64,000 bases of DNA from Candidatus Methanomassiliicoccus intestinalis Issoire-Mx1 (GCF_000404225.1 NC_021353.1:434001-498000); one strand, 5' to 3'; shown: positions 42,673 to 52,447, numbered from the stretch's first letter. Translations and numbers: made by a program. The notes: a model not told the origin generated them from the letters alone.

Positions 42673-43683
42673 ATGGCAAAAGTAAAGATAGCACAGTATT
42701 GGGGAGCCGGATGCGGAGGCTGTGACGTCGCCCTTCTGGATATCGACGAAAAGATTCTAGGCGTTGCTGAGATGGCAGACATTGCATTCTGGCCTATCGC
42801 TGTAGATACAAAGCTCAAAGATGTAGAGGCTATGCCCGACAAGAGCATCACCGTTACACTCTATAACGGAGCTATCAGAAATAGCGAAAACGAGCATGTT
42901 GCAAAGCTTCTCAGGCAGAAGTCTTTGATTATGGTCTCTTTCGGATCCTGCGCATGCTTCGGTGGAATACCCGGTCTCGCAAACGTAACCAACAAGAAAG
43001 ATCTGACCGACTATGTGTATGGAAAGACATTCTCCAGTGTCAACCCAGACAACGTCAGGCCTCAGCCACACTATCAAGCTCCAGAAGGAGAACTGGAATT
43101 ACCAGTGCTGTATGACACAGTTCTCACTCTTGACGATGTAGTGGATGTAGATTACTACATGCCAGGATGCCCACCAACTACAGAATTAATCAATTTATTC
43201 TTAGATGTGGTTGAAAAGCATGTAAAAGAAGGAGCAGAACTCCCTCCAAAGGGAACAGTCATTGCTTCTCAGAAAACATTATGTGACGAATGCAAGAGGA
43301 AGAAAGACGTCACAACAATCGATGGTGTTCACTTACCACACGAGATCGATATCGATCCTGAAAAGTGCATGCTAGAACAGGGAGTAATTTGTCTCGGACC
43401 TGCAACAAGGGCAGGCTGCGGAGCAAAGTGCATAGATGCCAATCAGCCATGCCGTGGTTGCATGGGTCCAACAGCATCCGTTATGGATCAGGGAGGATCA
43501 ATGCTAAGCGCTCTGGCTTCAATCTTCAGAACTGCTGACAACGAAACACAGCTGTCAGAAGATGAAATCCTAAAGCTGATGACACAAATCAAAGATCCTC
43601 TCGGAACATTCTATGCATTCACAATGCCTGTTTCAATCATTAAGAGGAAAGTCCAAGAAAAAAATGCGGGGGTTAAGCAATGA
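42673..43683 (+). CDS. mvhG: F420-non-reducing [NiFe] hydrogenase small subunit
   Basis: A 336-residue subunit that carries the three iron-sulfur clusters of the electron path from the NiFe site. Cys motifs are YWGAGCGGCDVALLDI near residue 15, GSCACFGGIPG near 95, YYMPGCPP near 160 and the C-terminal set CLGPATRAGCGAKC with CRGCMGPT near residue 240-265. An AGGAGGG site precedes the ATG. It overlaps mvhA by 4 nt (ATGA). Confidence 0.93.
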   Translation: MAKVKIAQYWGAGCGGCDVALLDIDEKILGVAEMADIAFWPIAVDTKLKDVEAMPDKSITVTLYNGAIRNSENEHVAKLLRQKSLIMVSFGSCACFGGIPGLANVTNKKDLTDYVYGKTFSSVNPDNVRPQPHYQAPEGELELPVLYDTVLTLDDVVDVDYYMPGCPPTTELINLFLDVVEKHVKEGAELPPKGTVIASQKTLCDECKRKKDVTTIDGVHLPHEIDIDPEKCMLEQGVICLGPATRAGCGAKCIDANQPCRGCMGPTASVMDQGGSMLSALASIFRTADNETQLSEDEILKLMTQIKDPLGTFYAFTMPVSIIKRKVQEKNAGVKQ

Positions 43684-45194
43684 GCGGTCCCAAAGTCTTC
43701 GAAGAAACTCACAAATCTGAGTCCAAGAGAATCACAATCGATCCAATTACAAGATTAGAAGGTCACGGAAAAATCGAGATCTTCTTGAATGATGAAGGAA
43801 ACGTTGCCCAGGCATACTGGCAGGTTCCTGAACTTCGTGGATTCGAGAAATTCTGCATTGGCAGATCTGTAGATGAACTGAACAAAATCACACCTCGTCT
43901 GTGCGGTGTATGTCCCGGTGCTCACCACCTCGCTGCAACAAAAGCTCTCGATGGCGTATACAAAACCGAGCCTACTGAGACTGGAAGAAAACTAAGAGAA
44001 CTGTTCTATGCTGCACACTATATACACAGCCACATAGCTCACTTCTATGCACTGTCTGCAGCAGACTTTGTCCTAGGACCAGCTGCTCCAGTGGAGCAGA
44101 GAAACATTCTCGGTGTAGTTGATGCAGTTGGTGTAGAAATCGGTGGAGAAGTTATCAAACACCGTTCATACGCTCAGAAAGTTCAGGAGATCTTAGGAGG
44201 AAAAGCAACTCACCCCGTGTGTGGCGTTCCTGGTGGTATGAGCAAGCCATTATCTGAGGATGACAGAGTTAAGATTGAAGGATGGGCAAAATCCACCGTG
44301 GACTTTGCTAAATTCACACTCAACCTCTTCAACGACCTCGTCCTTAAGAACCAGCAGTATCTGGATATTATTGCAAGCAAGGATATCTACTATAATGAGA
44401 CCTATTACATGGGCCTTGTGGACAAGAACAATAAGATTAACTTCTACGATGGTACACTACGTGTAGTCGATCAGAAAGGAAATGAGAAATTCAAATTCCA
44501 TCCAAACGACTACTTAGATTACATCGGAGAGCACGTTGAACCATGGTCTTATGAGAAATTCTGCTTCATGAAGAAAATAGGCTGGAATGGTTTCACAGAC
44601 GGACCAGAGAGCGGTATCTACAGGTGCGCACCTCTTGCTAGGATGAATGCATCTACTGGTTTCACAACCCCGCTTGCTCAGCAGGCTTATGAGAACATGT
44701 TTGGAACATTTAGAGATCTTGGTGTTGAAGGACCAATCCACAACACAATGGCATACCACTGGGCTAGAGTAATCGAGCTTATGCATGCTTCAGAATTACT
44801 CCTTGATCTTTCACAGGATCCAAGCATCACCAACAAAGACATCAAAGCTCCAGCAGGAGAACCAGGCGAAGGTATCGGCTGTATCGAAGCACCTCGTGGT
44901 GTACTCATTCATCACTATGTTGCTGATGAAGATGGAATTACAACTGATGTAAACCTTGTAGTAGGTACAACCAACAACAACGCTCCAATCAACCTGTCAG
45001 TCAGAAAAGCTGCAAAAGCTTTAATCAAGAACTGGGAAGTTTCTCCAGGTCTGCTTAACATGGTTGAGATGGCTTACCGTGCCTACGATCCATGCAACTC
45101 CTGCGCTACACACAGCCTACCAGGTAAAATGCCTATCAAAGCTGTTGTCAGGAACCCTGATGGATCTGTGTATCAGGAAATTAAGAACTTCTAA
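43680..45194 (+). CDS. mvhA: F420-non-reducing [NiFe] hydrogenase large subunit
   Basis: A 504-residue catalytic subunit. The NiFe ligands are in RLCGVCPGAHHLA near residue 75 and the C-terminal DPCNSCATH near residue 475. About 25 residues follow the last His (SLPGKMPIKAVVRNPDGSVY onwards), the peptide expected to be removed by a maturation protease after nickel insertion, although it is longer than the usual 15. It oxidises H2 and passes electrons through MvhG and MvhD to HdrA. A T-rich tract near 45222-45240 follows and probably terminates transcription. Confidence 0.95.
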   Translation: MSGPKVFEETHKSESKRITIDPITRLEGHGKIEIFLNDEGNVAQAYWQVPELRGFEKFCIGRSVDELNKITPRLCGVCPGAHHLAATKALDGVYKTEPTETGRKLRELFYAAHYIHSHIAHFYALSAADFVLGPAAPVEQRNILGVVDAVGVEIGGEVIKHRSYAQKVQEILGGKATHPVCGVPGGMSKPLSEDDRVKIEGWAKSTVDFAKFTLNLFNDLVLKNQQYLDIIASKDIYYNETYYMGLVDKNNKINFYDGTLRVVDQKGNEKFKFHPNDYLDYIGEHVEPWSYEKFCFMKKIGWNGFTDGPESGIYRCAPLARMNASTGFTTPLAQQAYENMFGTFRDLGVEGPIHNTMAYHWARVIELMHASELLLDLSQDPSITNKDIKAPAGEPGEGIGCIEAPRGVLIHHYVADEDGITTDVNLVVGTTNNNAPINLSVRKAAKALIKNWEVSPGLLNMVEMAYRAYDPCNSCATHSLPGKMPIKAVVRNPDGSVYQEIKNF

Positions 45195-45319
45195 AGTTCT
45201 TGAAACCAATAACACAAACCCCTTCCCTTTACCTTTTTTTAACTGATTTTAAGTTCTTAGTATTTAATATGAAACAATTTAACATTCGATATATTTCTTA
45301 GATGTAATTAATCATCTAT

Positions 45320-46123
45320 TCAATATTTATGGCTCTCAGGTTTTGGCTGTGTACGAATTCTCTTAGGTTGCTGAATCTTTAATGATTCTATAGTTCCCAG
45401 ATATATTCCATCAGGAAGATACACTTCAGCATTATCGATGTCTGCTATTCCTTCTGAAAACAAGGGTCCTAAAAGTTTGCCCTTGTCTATGTTTACAGGA
45501 CTTCCCCCCAATGAGCGGTTAAAAGCTGGCATCATAATTACTTCATCAGGAATTTCTACGTATCTTTGATATGCACCGTCTTTCATTCTGAATTTAACCC
45601 AGCAGGGTTCCTTGCTTACATTTCCCAACGAATCAATCAGTGCTACTGAAGGATGGTTGTGAGCGATAACCAGGGTCTTGCTGGACATTACTTCTGCAGA
45701 CGGCCAGGTATGGCCATGTGCAAATCCCACATCCTCCAATGTAAATCCAGTCGAAGGATGTACATTCACTCCATCTGGTAAAAATTCTTCAATATTTGTA
45801 TCATGATTTCCTCTGACGAGATCGACTGTTCCATAATGGTGCATCATTTTCTTGAAAAAAGGCGGAAGTTCACGGTACTCTTGTTTTGTGGATCCTGGAA
45901 CTTTATTCTTAACGTCGCCTACGATTATGAGTCTGTCTTTACCTTCGCTCAGATGGGCTAACTCTCGTTCCATCCTGTTTGTCTGGGACGGTACATGGAC
46001 TCCTCTAGCATTATATTCCGATTCAAGACCAATATGTAGATCTCCTACACACACTGCATTGAGCTCTTTGATCTCTAATACGAGATGATCTATGATCGGA
46101 ACAACCGAAGTCATTAATTTCAC
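45320..46123 (-). CDS. Metallophosphoesterase (archaeal ICC-like)
   Basis: A 267-residue calcineurin-like phosphoesterase. Metal motifs are VGDLHIGLE near residue 25, IVGDVKNK near 65, LVRGNHDTN near 100, and AHGHTWP and IAHNHPS further on, in the usual order. It resembles the archaeal YfcE/MJ0037-like phosphoesterases often found beside helicase or nuclease genes. Its substrate is unknown. It is 38 nt downstream of the NAD(P)H-hydrate repair gene and probably co-transcribed. Confidence 0.85.
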   Translation of the reverse strand: MKLMTSVVPIIDHLVLEIKELNAVCVGDLHIGLESEYNARGVHVPSQTNRMERELAHLSEGKDRLIIVGDVKNKVPGSTKQEYRELPPFFKKMMHHYGTVDLVRGNHDTNIEEFLPDGVNVHPSTGFTLEDVGFAHGHTWPSAEVMSSKTLVIAHNHPSVALIDSLGNVSKEPCWVKFRMKDGAYQRYVEIPDEVIMMPAFNRSLGGSPVNIDKGKLLGPLFSEGIADIDNAEVYLPDGIYLGTIESLKIQQPKRIRTQPKPESHKY

Positions 46124-46161
46124 ACAGGAGGTAATAAGAAAAAAAGATTGGGGTTAGAGCA

Positions 46162-47574
46162 TCAAATTCTTCGAAGATATCTGCGAAGAACCTCTGGTAT
46201 TTTGTCTATGACATCTGTAGCTGTAAACCCATATTCGAGAGATTCAAATGCTAGATCTCCCGCGGCTCCATTGGTAAATGCTGCAATTCTGGCAGCATTA
46301 AATGGAGATATTTCTTTGGAAAGCATAGCAACAGCCTCTCCAGCAAGAACATCTCCAGTTCCACCAACGCTCATTCTGGAATTTCCCGTATGGTTAATTT
46401 TTGTCCATTTTCCATTGGTGATTATATCTTCTTTTCCTTTTACTATCAATACACAATCAAGTTCTTTTGCTGCAGCGATTGCCGCTTCTTGAGAAACAGA
46501 TTCACCAGTAAGAACTTTAAATTCTCTAGCATGCGGAGTGAGAATGCATTCCTTGCCATTCAGCACTGAAAGATCTGAAGAGATGGCTGTAATCGCATCG
46601 GCATCAATCACCATGGGCTTATTGCATTTTGTAATGATCATCCGTACAGCTTCTTGAGTCCTTTCATCTTTACCTAGTCCTGGGCCAATAAGTACAGCAT
46701 CAACGCTTTCTATGATCTCAACAATCTTTTCCACGTCCTCTGGACATAATACATCTTGAGACAATCTATGGACTATCAGATCTGGAGAGTATGATGCTAT
46801 TGGGATATACGATGCATTAGGTGTGGCAATGTGCACTAAGTCAGCTCCTATCCGCAATGCACCCATTCCCGCTAATGCTGGAGCGCCTGTATACGGCCCT
46901 CCTCCTACAATCAATACTTTGCCGTTTTCTCCCTTATGTGAATCTGGGCGGTTTTTTGGATAGTATATAAATTCACCTGGACCAACAGCTTGGTATGCAT
47001 CCCGGGGAACTCCAATGTCCATAACAATTATCTCTCCAGAGTTCTCAGGCGTCATTCCTTCTTTAACATCAGTAAATGTAACTGTGTACTGAGGTTTGAT
47101 AGCTAAGTCTGTATGAAGTCCAGAAGGAACGTCTATCGAAACAATCGTTGTGTCCGCAGCGTTTATTCTTTTGATTAATGTTCTATATGGCTCCCTGACT
47201 TCTGTGAGATTTCCAGTACCTAGTAGTGCATCAATAACAATATCAAAATTAGAAAAGTTTGCACCTACGGATGAAAATGCCACATGCTTTATTCTTTCAT
47301 AGGCACGTTTTGCATTTTCAGTTCTGATTTCTGCAGGAGGACTTGCCAGCAGTACTGTGACGTCACAGTATCTCAAAAGATTCCTTGCAGCTACAAATCC
47401 ATCTCCGGCATTATTTCCGACACCGCATACTATCGCAACTTTCTTTTCAGCTCCGAATTCCTTAACAATGGCTTCTGCAACGGCTTCACCAGCATTTTCC
47501 ATCAATGAATCAATGGATACACCTAGGTGTTCTGAATTTATATCAAGGACTTTTACTTCTCTGAACGGGAGCAT
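46162..47574 (-). CDS. nnrDE: Bifunctional ADP-dependent NAD(P)H-hydrate dehydratase / NAD(P)H-hydrate epimerase
   Basis: Repairs hydrated NAD(P)H. Residues 1-215 are the epimerase (SLMENAGEAVAEAI near residue 25, CGVGNNAGDGFVAARNLL near 55, and DALLGTG near 115). Residues 225-470 are the dehydratase of the ribokinase fold (GENGKVLIVGGGPYTGAPAL, LIGPGLGKDERT, and near the end GNSRMSVGGTGDVLAGEAV). The frame continues to a TTG at 47628, but family alignment and the lack of an upstream ribosome-binding site favour the ATG at 47574, possibly leaderless. Confidence 0.9.
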   Translation of the reverse strand: MLPFREVKVLDINSEHLGVSIDSLMENAGEAVAEAIVKEFGAEKKVAIVCGVGNNAGDGFVAARNLLRYCDVTVLLASPPAEIRTENAKRAYERIKHVAFSSVGANFSNFDIVIDALLGTGNLTEVREPYRTLIKRINAADTTIVSIDVPSGLHTDLAIKPQYTVTFTDVKEGMTPENSGEIIVMDIGVPRDAYQAVGPGEFIYYPKNRPDSHKGENGKVLIVGGGPYTGAPALAGMGALRIGADLVHIATPNASYIPIASYSPDLIVHRLSQDVLCPEDVEKIVEIIESVDAVLIGPGLGKDERTQEAVRMIITKCNKPMVIDADAITAISSDLSVLNGKECILTPHAREFKVLTGESVSQEAAIAAAKELDCVLIVKGKEDIITNGKWTKINHTGNSRMSVGGTGDVLAGEAVAMLSKEISPFNAARIAAFTNGAAGDLAFESLEYGFTATDVIDKIPEVLRRYLRRI

Positions 47575-47790
47575 AAGGGAGTATGGTCTTCGAATGATTA
47601 ATCTTTCGTTAATGTAATCTCCACACAATTTTTCTCTTTTTCATGTTAAACAAGCACTTTAAACTTCACAATAATGCATGCTGGCCATTTCGAAGAATAA
47701 TATTTTAGTTGAACATGTATATTATAAGCTGAAAAGAAATATTCTTAAATATAGGCTGATTAATCAATCATGTGGATAAGTGATCCGTAA

Positions 47791-48075
47791 TTGAGCGACT
47801 TAAAAAGGTTAGTACTTGATGTACTCAAGCCGCATAATCCGTCTATCATAGACGTGGCCCAGCAATTAAGCGTACTTGATGGTATTTCCGGTGTAAATAT
47901 TTCCATAAAGGAAGTTGATCAGGAAACTGAGACTGTGAAAATAACAATCAAGGGTAACTCTATCGACTATGATCTGGTCGAAGAAACAATACGAGAAGTA
48001 GGTGCCGTAATCCACTCAGTGGATAACGTTTCAGCCGGTAAAGAGCTAGTCGATGAGCTAGAGACTCAGGACTAA
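47791..48075 (+). CDS. DUF211 family protein
   Basis: A 94-residue ferredoxin-like-fold protein (LKRLVLDVLKPHNPSIIDVA, then LDGISGVNISIKEVDQETET and EETIREVGAVIHSVDNVSAG) that matches archaeal DUF211. The function is unknown. The start is a TTG preceded by a GTGATCC Shine-Dalgarno-like motif. A small membrane-protein gene follows. Confidence 0.85.
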   Translation: MSDLKRLVLDVLKPHNPSIIDVAQQLSVLDGISGVNISIKEVDQETETVKITIKGNSIDYDLVEETIREVGAVIHSVDNVSAGKELVDELETQD

Positions 48076-48105
48076 ACACCATACTTATAGTGTAGGTGTC
48101 TTTGT

Positions 48106-48696
48106 TTGTCTGACGAAGGATTTTTGCAGAACATGAAAACTGCTCTGCATGAACCAGAAACTGGTCCAACCCTGAGAAGGCTTTTTGTAAATACCATATT
48201 TGACAGTACTTTTGTCATTTTGGGTATTTTGATCGCCTCTGCATTTTCCAGCCAACCAAACTACCACATTGTGGTGGCAACCATTGTGACAAGTAGCGTT
48301 GCTCTTGGGATTTCAACCGGAGTGAGTGTCTATGAAGCTGAAAACATGGAGCAGTCCATTAAAATGAAAGAAATGGAACGCGCCATGCTGACTTCATTAG
48401 ACAATACAAAAATCCATAGAATCTCAAAATCAACGACTTACTTGCTGGCGGCTGTAAACTTTTCAGCACCAATCATGTCTGGTCTGGCGACTTTGTCTCC
48501 TTTCCTGATTTTAGGCTCTGAGAGCATAAAAACCGCTGCATACATAAGCTTGGCAATCGCCATCGTTATACTGTTTGCTGTCGGAGCAATGATGGGAAGG
48601 TCTGGACAGCGCAATCCTTGGGTACAAGGTGCCAGAATGGCTATTGCGGGTATTGGAGCGTTCATCATCTGTTACTGGATTGAATCGCTTATGTAA
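48106..48696 (+). CDS. VIT1/CCC1-like membrane protein (possible metal transporter)
   Basis: A 196-residue protein with about five membrane segments. The first two include NTIFDSTFVILGILIASAF and HIVVATIVTSSVALGISTGV, followed by a Glu/Met-rich segment (YEAENMEQSIKMKEMERAML) typical of the VIT1/CCC1 iron/manganese transporter superfamily; others lie near residues 118-138, 145-165 and 178-195. The start is a TTG at 48106 shortly after a TATA-like CTTATA. Transport of iron or manganese is inferred from the family; the protein is short for the group. Confidence 0.65.
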   Translation: MSDEGFLQNMKTALHEPETGPTLRRLFVNTIFDSTFVILGILIASAFSSQPNYHIVVATIVTSSVALGISTGVSVYEAENMEQSIKMKEMERAMLTSLDNTKIHRISKSTTYLLAAVNFSAPIMSGLATLSPFLILGSESIKTAAYISLAIAIVILFAVGAMMGRSGQRNPWVQGARMAIAGIGAFIICYWIESLM

Positions 48697-48881
48697 ACTC
48701 AATAAACAGGGGGATCAAAACCCCTCACATATTTTTATAAAATTTCCTGTTAAATTTAGATATTTATCTGTTATCATTGAATAAAATTTTAGCATAGCGT
48801 ACATATGCAACGCATAACCACAGAGTATTTTATTATTGGATGCCATTGACTAGAGGCAGTAGCTATTTTGAGAGTGGTTGC

Positions 48882-49523
48882 ATGAAATTTCTTGTATTGA
48901 CTGACATACATAGTAACGAAGACGTATCCGCATGGGCAAATAAAATAATCGAAGATAAAGGAGCAGATTTTGTAATAATCCTTGGAGACATTACTCAATT
49001 TGGGCCCAAAAGCTGGGCAGAGAATTTCCTTGCTGCATTTAAAGTTCCAGTCTACGCTGTAGCTGGGAACTGTGACCCTCCTGAGGAGATTATGGATGCC
49101 ATCAGCAAGAAGGCACTTCTCCTGCATAAAAGGAAAATATTCATTGAAGAAGTTCCCTTCATAGGTCTCGGCGGCTCAAATCCGACAATCTTCGACACTC
49201 CTTTCGAAATGAGTGAAAAGGAAATAGAATCTTCATTAGATCCGCTGATGGAAATGAATGCGGTTCTTGTTCTCCACGCTCCACCAATGGGCATAAACGA
49301 TACAATACCAAGTGGTGCTCACGTGGGAAGTTCCGCTGTCAAAATGATTGTAGATAAGTACCATCCCAGGCTTGTTTTGTCTGGACATATCCATGAAGCT
49401 AGAGGGATCGTAGAAGAAAATAAAACAATTTTTATAAATCCTGGTCCTGCAATGAATGGATTCTCCGCTATAGTTACAATTAACGGAGACAAAATCGAAA
49501 CTGAGATGCTAGAACTAAAGTGA
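48882..49523 (+). CDS. Metallophosphoesterase (YfcE/MJ0936-like)
   Basis: A 213-residue calcineurin-like phosphoesterase: KFLVLTDIHSNED at the N-terminus, IILGDITQFG near residue 35, VAGNCDPPE near 70, VLHAPP near 135 and VLSGHIHEARG near 165 form the full metal-binding set. The frame is open to an upstream ATG at 48840, but the ATG at 48882 starts right at the family N-terminus. The substrate is unknown. Confidence 0.85.
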   Translation: MKFLVLTDIHSNEDVSAWANKIIEDKGADFVIILGDITQFGPKSWAENFLAAFKVPVYAVAGNCDPPEEIMDAISKKALLLHKRKIFIEEVPFIGLGGSNPTIFDTPFEMSEKEIESSLDPLMEMNAVLVLHAPPMGINDTIPSGAHVGSSAVKMIVDKYHPRLVLSGHIHEARGIVEENKTIFINPGPAMNGFSAIVTINGDKIETEMLELK

Positions 49524-49538
49524 TGTCTGTATCGTAAT

Positions 49539-49558
49539 CGGCATATATTCGTATGCCG
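49539..49558 (+). repeat. Perfect 7-bp hairpin between phosphoesterase and Sel1 genes
   Basis: CGGCATA (49539-49545) and TATGCCG (49552-49558) pair exactly around a 6-nt loop, 16 nt after the phosphoesterase stop. It may be a terminator or part of the leader of the Sel1-repeat gene. No T-tract follows. Confidence 0.45.
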
Positions 49559-49615
49559 TCACTCGTAGCACACTGTTCAATCAAGGAGCAAAAATACCGA
49601 GATTGGAGATGCAAA

Positions 49616-51127
49616 ATGTCAGAAACTAACAATATTGAGCCTGCTGAGGACAACCAGGTGGTTGAGAACCCAGTAAAGGAAGATGTGAATGATGAAAAAT
49701 GCAGTGAAGTACATACCGAACCAGAACCGGAGATAAGCTCTGAAGATTCGAAGGAATCATCGGTTCAGGTGGAAATTACTGAACCTGAAAATTCTAGTGA
49801 ACCGTTGCAAGATGATTCTGAACAAAAATCTGTGCAGGCGGCAATCGATGAACTTATTGCACAGGCTGAATCTGGGGATGCATCTGCACAGCTTAAGATG
49901 GGGCGCAAATACTGGAAAGGAACAGAAATTGAAAAAGACGTAGAGAAAGCCATTAAGTTTTACACACTCGCTGCAGACCAAGACATCAGTGATGCTCAAT
50001 ATGAATTGGGTATGATTTACCTCAAAGGCACTGATGTGGAACAGGATTATGAAAAGGCTAGGGATATGTTCCAAAAATCTGCAGATCACAACCACATCAT
50101 GGCTCAGTACAATCTTGGAATAATCTATCAGAAAGGCAGAGGCGTGGATCAGAACAATGAGGAAGCTGTGAAATGGTACACGCTAGCATCTAAGCGCGGG
50201 CATTCTTTGGCAATGAACAATCTTGGACAGCTATATATGCTGGGAAGGGGAACAGAACCGAATCCGACACAAGCCGTCAGGCTTTATCGTAAAGCTGCAG
50301 ACAAGGGATGTCCAGGAGCCTATTGTAATCTTGGGTGGGCATATCTTACTGGAACCGGTACCGATGAAGATTATGACAAGGCTGTAGAGTGCTTTACAAA
50401 GGGTGCAGAAAAGGGAAACATAGAATGCAAGAATGCATTAATCATCCTTGGAAATGACGAATCTGCTAAGAAAGAAACGGTTGACTGGTACATCAATGCC
50501 TCACGAAAATGGGGTGTAGAAGCACAATACCGTTTAGCCTGGATGTATATGAACGGTAAAGGAGTTTATCGCAACCCAAGGGAGGGAATAAAACTTTACC
50601 GGAGGGCAGCAGAAAGAGGTCACGCCTGTTCCCAATATGCTCTTGCAATGATTGCTTTGGAAGATGTCGGTGTTGCTCAGAAAGATTCTAGAGTGCTTGA
50701 ATGGATGATGATGGCTGCATCACAGGGTCTTCCCGAAGCTCAATATCGTCTTGGGTGGATGTACCAAAATAGAAAAGGTGTCAACAGGGATCTGAAGAAA
50801 GCTGCAGAATGGTATATGAAAGCTGCAGAAAAAGAATATCCTAAGGCTGAAAATGCGATTGCCCGGGCATATATGAGTGGCTGGGGGGTTCAGCAGAGTG
50901 ATGAGGAAGCCATTAGGTGGTATAGAAAATCTGCAGACCGTGGAGATGCTGAAGCTCAATATCGCATAGGTACAATGTACTTGAAAGGGCGCAGCGTTGA
51001 ACGTGACCTGAAGAAAGCTGCAGAATGGTATATGAAAGCCGCTGAACAGGGCCATGAAAAAGCGATTGAAGCCATAGCTGGTGCAGAAGAGCTTTTAAAA
51101 GAGGCTGAGAAAACTCAGGAAGAGTAA
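49616..51127 (+). CDS. Sel1-like repeat (tetratricopeptide-type) protein
   Basis: A 503-residue cytosolic repeat protein. An acidic low-complexity N-terminus (residues 1-75, rich in Glu, Ser and Pro) is followed by about eleven Sel1 repeats of 36 residues, for example QYELGMIYLKGTDVEQDYEK, QYNLGIIYQKGRGVDQNNEE and QYRLGWMYQNRKGVNRDLKK. Sel1 arrays bind proteins and are sometimes found in signalling or host-interaction factors. No signal peptide is visible. GGAGATG precedes the ATG at 49616. Function unknown; host-associated archaea often carry several. Confidence 0.88.
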   Translation: MSETNNIEPAEDNQVVENPVKEDVNDEKCSEVHTEPEPEISSEDSKESSVQVEITEPENSSEPLQDDSEQKSVQAAIDELIAQAESGDASAQLKMGRKYWKGTEIEKDVEKAIKFYTLAADQDISDAQYELGMIYLKGTDVEQDYEKARDMFQKSADHNHIMAQYNLGIIYQKGRGVDQNNEEAVKWYTLASKRGHSLAMNNLGQLYMLGRGTEPNPTQAVRLYRKAADKGCPGAYCNLGWAYLTGTGTDEDYDKAVECFTKGAEKGNIECKNALIILGNDESAKKETVDWYINASRKWGVEAQYRLAWMYMNGKGVYRNPREGIKLYRRAAERGHACSQYALAMIALEDVGVAQKDSRVLEWMMMAASQGLPEAQYRLGWMYQNRKGVNRDLKKAAEWYMKAAEKEYPKAENAIARAYMSGWGVQQSDEEAIRWYRKSADRGDAEAQYRIGTMYLKGRSVERDLKKAAEWYMKAAEQGHEKAIEAIAGAEELLKEAEKTQEE

Positions 51128-51140
51128 ACATTTTGTGAAT

Positions 51141-51177
51141 GGCTTTGAGTATGATTCCTCCGAAGATTCTCAAAGCC
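51141..51177. terminator. Bidirectional terminator between convergent Sel1 and DUF1638 genes
   Basis: GGCTTTGAG (51141-51149) and CTCAAAGCC (51169-51177) form a perfect 9-bp stem with a 19-nt loop in the 71-nt gap between two convergent stop codons. T-rich sequence follows on the plus strand. Confidence 0.55.
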
Positions 51178-51198
51178 CAGCTTTTAATTTAACCGTAT

Positions 51199-51831
51199 TC
51201 AATTTTCTAACGAATCATCTGTAAAAAGTTTTTTCAATTTTGTAATTGCCATTTCTATATTTTTAGTATTGCCAGTTCTGCACTCATGTGTAAAGTTCAG
51301 CTCCTGAGCAAATTTTTCTGACAGGTTTACATAATAGTCATTGTTGCCTATGCCCGTATCAATGTATAAGCATCTGGAGTACGCATCAAAGATAATATCT
51401 AAAAACATCTCTGGTGGAAACCCCTCATCCATCATGGCATCTAGGTGCATTTCTTTAATTAATCCATTTTTACCGTTTTCAGCCCATCCGGGAGTGCTGA
51501 ACCAAGTGCCAGGGCAGATCTTTTTCTCTTTTTCATATTCTTCTGGACCAAGGACAACTTCAATGCAGTCTGCTCCATCCAGCATTACGGCAGGAATATC
51601 TAATTCGTCTGTGAAGTTTTCTAAAGATTGACAGACTGCAAATCCTAACAATATGCCGTCTACATTGTCCTTTACTTTATCAACAGCCTCTAAGATCTTT
51701 TCTTTCATTACTTCTGGAAAAACGTGTATGCTGTATTCCAAATATTCTTTCTGAACAAAGTCTGGATCGTCAGAGACTAGGGACTCAATTTCATGTTTTA
51801 ATATGTCACATGCAACTATGCCTAGCTTCAT
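51199..51831 (-). CDS. DUF1638 domain-containing protein
   Basis: A 210-residue protein. The start KLGIVACDILKHEIESLVSD and the segment ILLGFAVCQSLENFTDELDI with the Cys-bearing VMLDGADCIEVVLG resemble DUF1638 proteins, a family common in methylotrophic methanogens and acetogens and often near corrinoid methyltransferases. The frame extends to an ATG at 51930, but a TATA-like GGATATAATATC at 51851-51864 lies about 25 nt upstream of the ATG at 51831, suggesting a leaderless start there. Function unknown. Confidence 0.72.
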   Translation of the reverse strand: MKLGIVACDILKHEIESLVSDDPDFVQKEYLEYSIHVFPEVMKEKILEAVDKVKDNVDGILLGFAVCQSLENFTDELDIPAVMLDGADCIEVVLGPEEYEKEKKICPGTWFSTPGWAENGKNGLIKEMHLDAMMDEGFPPEMFLDIIFDAYSRCLYIDTGIGNNDYYVNLSEKFAQELNFTHECRTGNTKNIEMAITKLKKLFTDDSLEN

Positions 51832-51850
51832 AGAATGTACATTGCAGAGG

Positions 51851-51864
51851 TTGATATTATATCC
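51851..51864 (-). promoter_or_regulatory. TATA box of the DUF1638 gene
   Basis: The minus strand reads GGATATAATATC with its centre about 26 nt upstream of the chosen ATG, the spacing expected for leaderless archaeal transcripts. Confidence 0.45.
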
Positions 51865-52056
51865 ACCCTTTGACATCATCGATTGGAGCTTGATTGCATC
51901 TGATATGTCTGATATTAAGTACATGCCCAAAACACACCACTCTTGTGTTGAAATTATTGCAGATCTGATCTGGCATCAGTTAGAGTTCAAGACTTTGCTT
52001 CTAGTGTTTCCCATAAAGTTTTAATACAGGGGATATTTTAGCACCAGAGGATTAGT

Positions 52057-52440
52057 ATGGCACTTTGGCAGGGAAAATCAAATCGTAAGCCAACAGGCGG
52101 TCGTCTTGTAAGGAACAGAAAGAAACGCAGATTTGAAGTCGGTAGGGAACCTCTATTGACAAATCTGGGTGAAGAAAGCTTGAAGAAATATCGTACGCTT
52201 GGTGGCAATTCTAAAGTGAAAATGCTTAGCGCAGCATTTGCCAATGTCGTAGACCCTGCAACTAAAAAAGTAGTCAGGACAAAAATTGTAACTGTAAAAA
52301 CAAACTCAGCCGATCCTAACTATGTTCAGCGTAACATTCTAAACCGTGGTGCAATTATCCAGACTGAAGTAGGACTTGCAAAAGTCACATCTAGACCTGG
52401 ACAAGATGGAACAATCAACGCCGTACTGATCTCAGAGTAA
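52057..52440 (+). CDS. rps8e: 30S ribosomal protein eS8
   Basis: A 127-residue archaeal S8e. LWQGKSNRKPTGGRLVRNRK at the N-terminus and GNSKVKMLSAAFANVVDPAT are diagnostic, and the C-terminus has NRGAIIQTEVGLAKVTSRPG. It is a single gene followed by a hairpin terminator and then the SRP19 promoter. Confidence 0.95.
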   Translation: MALWQGKSNRKPTGGRLVRNRKKRRFEVGREPLLTNLGEESLKKYRTLGGNSKVKMLSAAFANVVDPATKKVVRTKIVTVKTNSADPNYVQRNILNRGAIIQTEVGLAKVTSRPGQDGTINAVLISE

Positions 52441-52447
52441 ACAAGAT

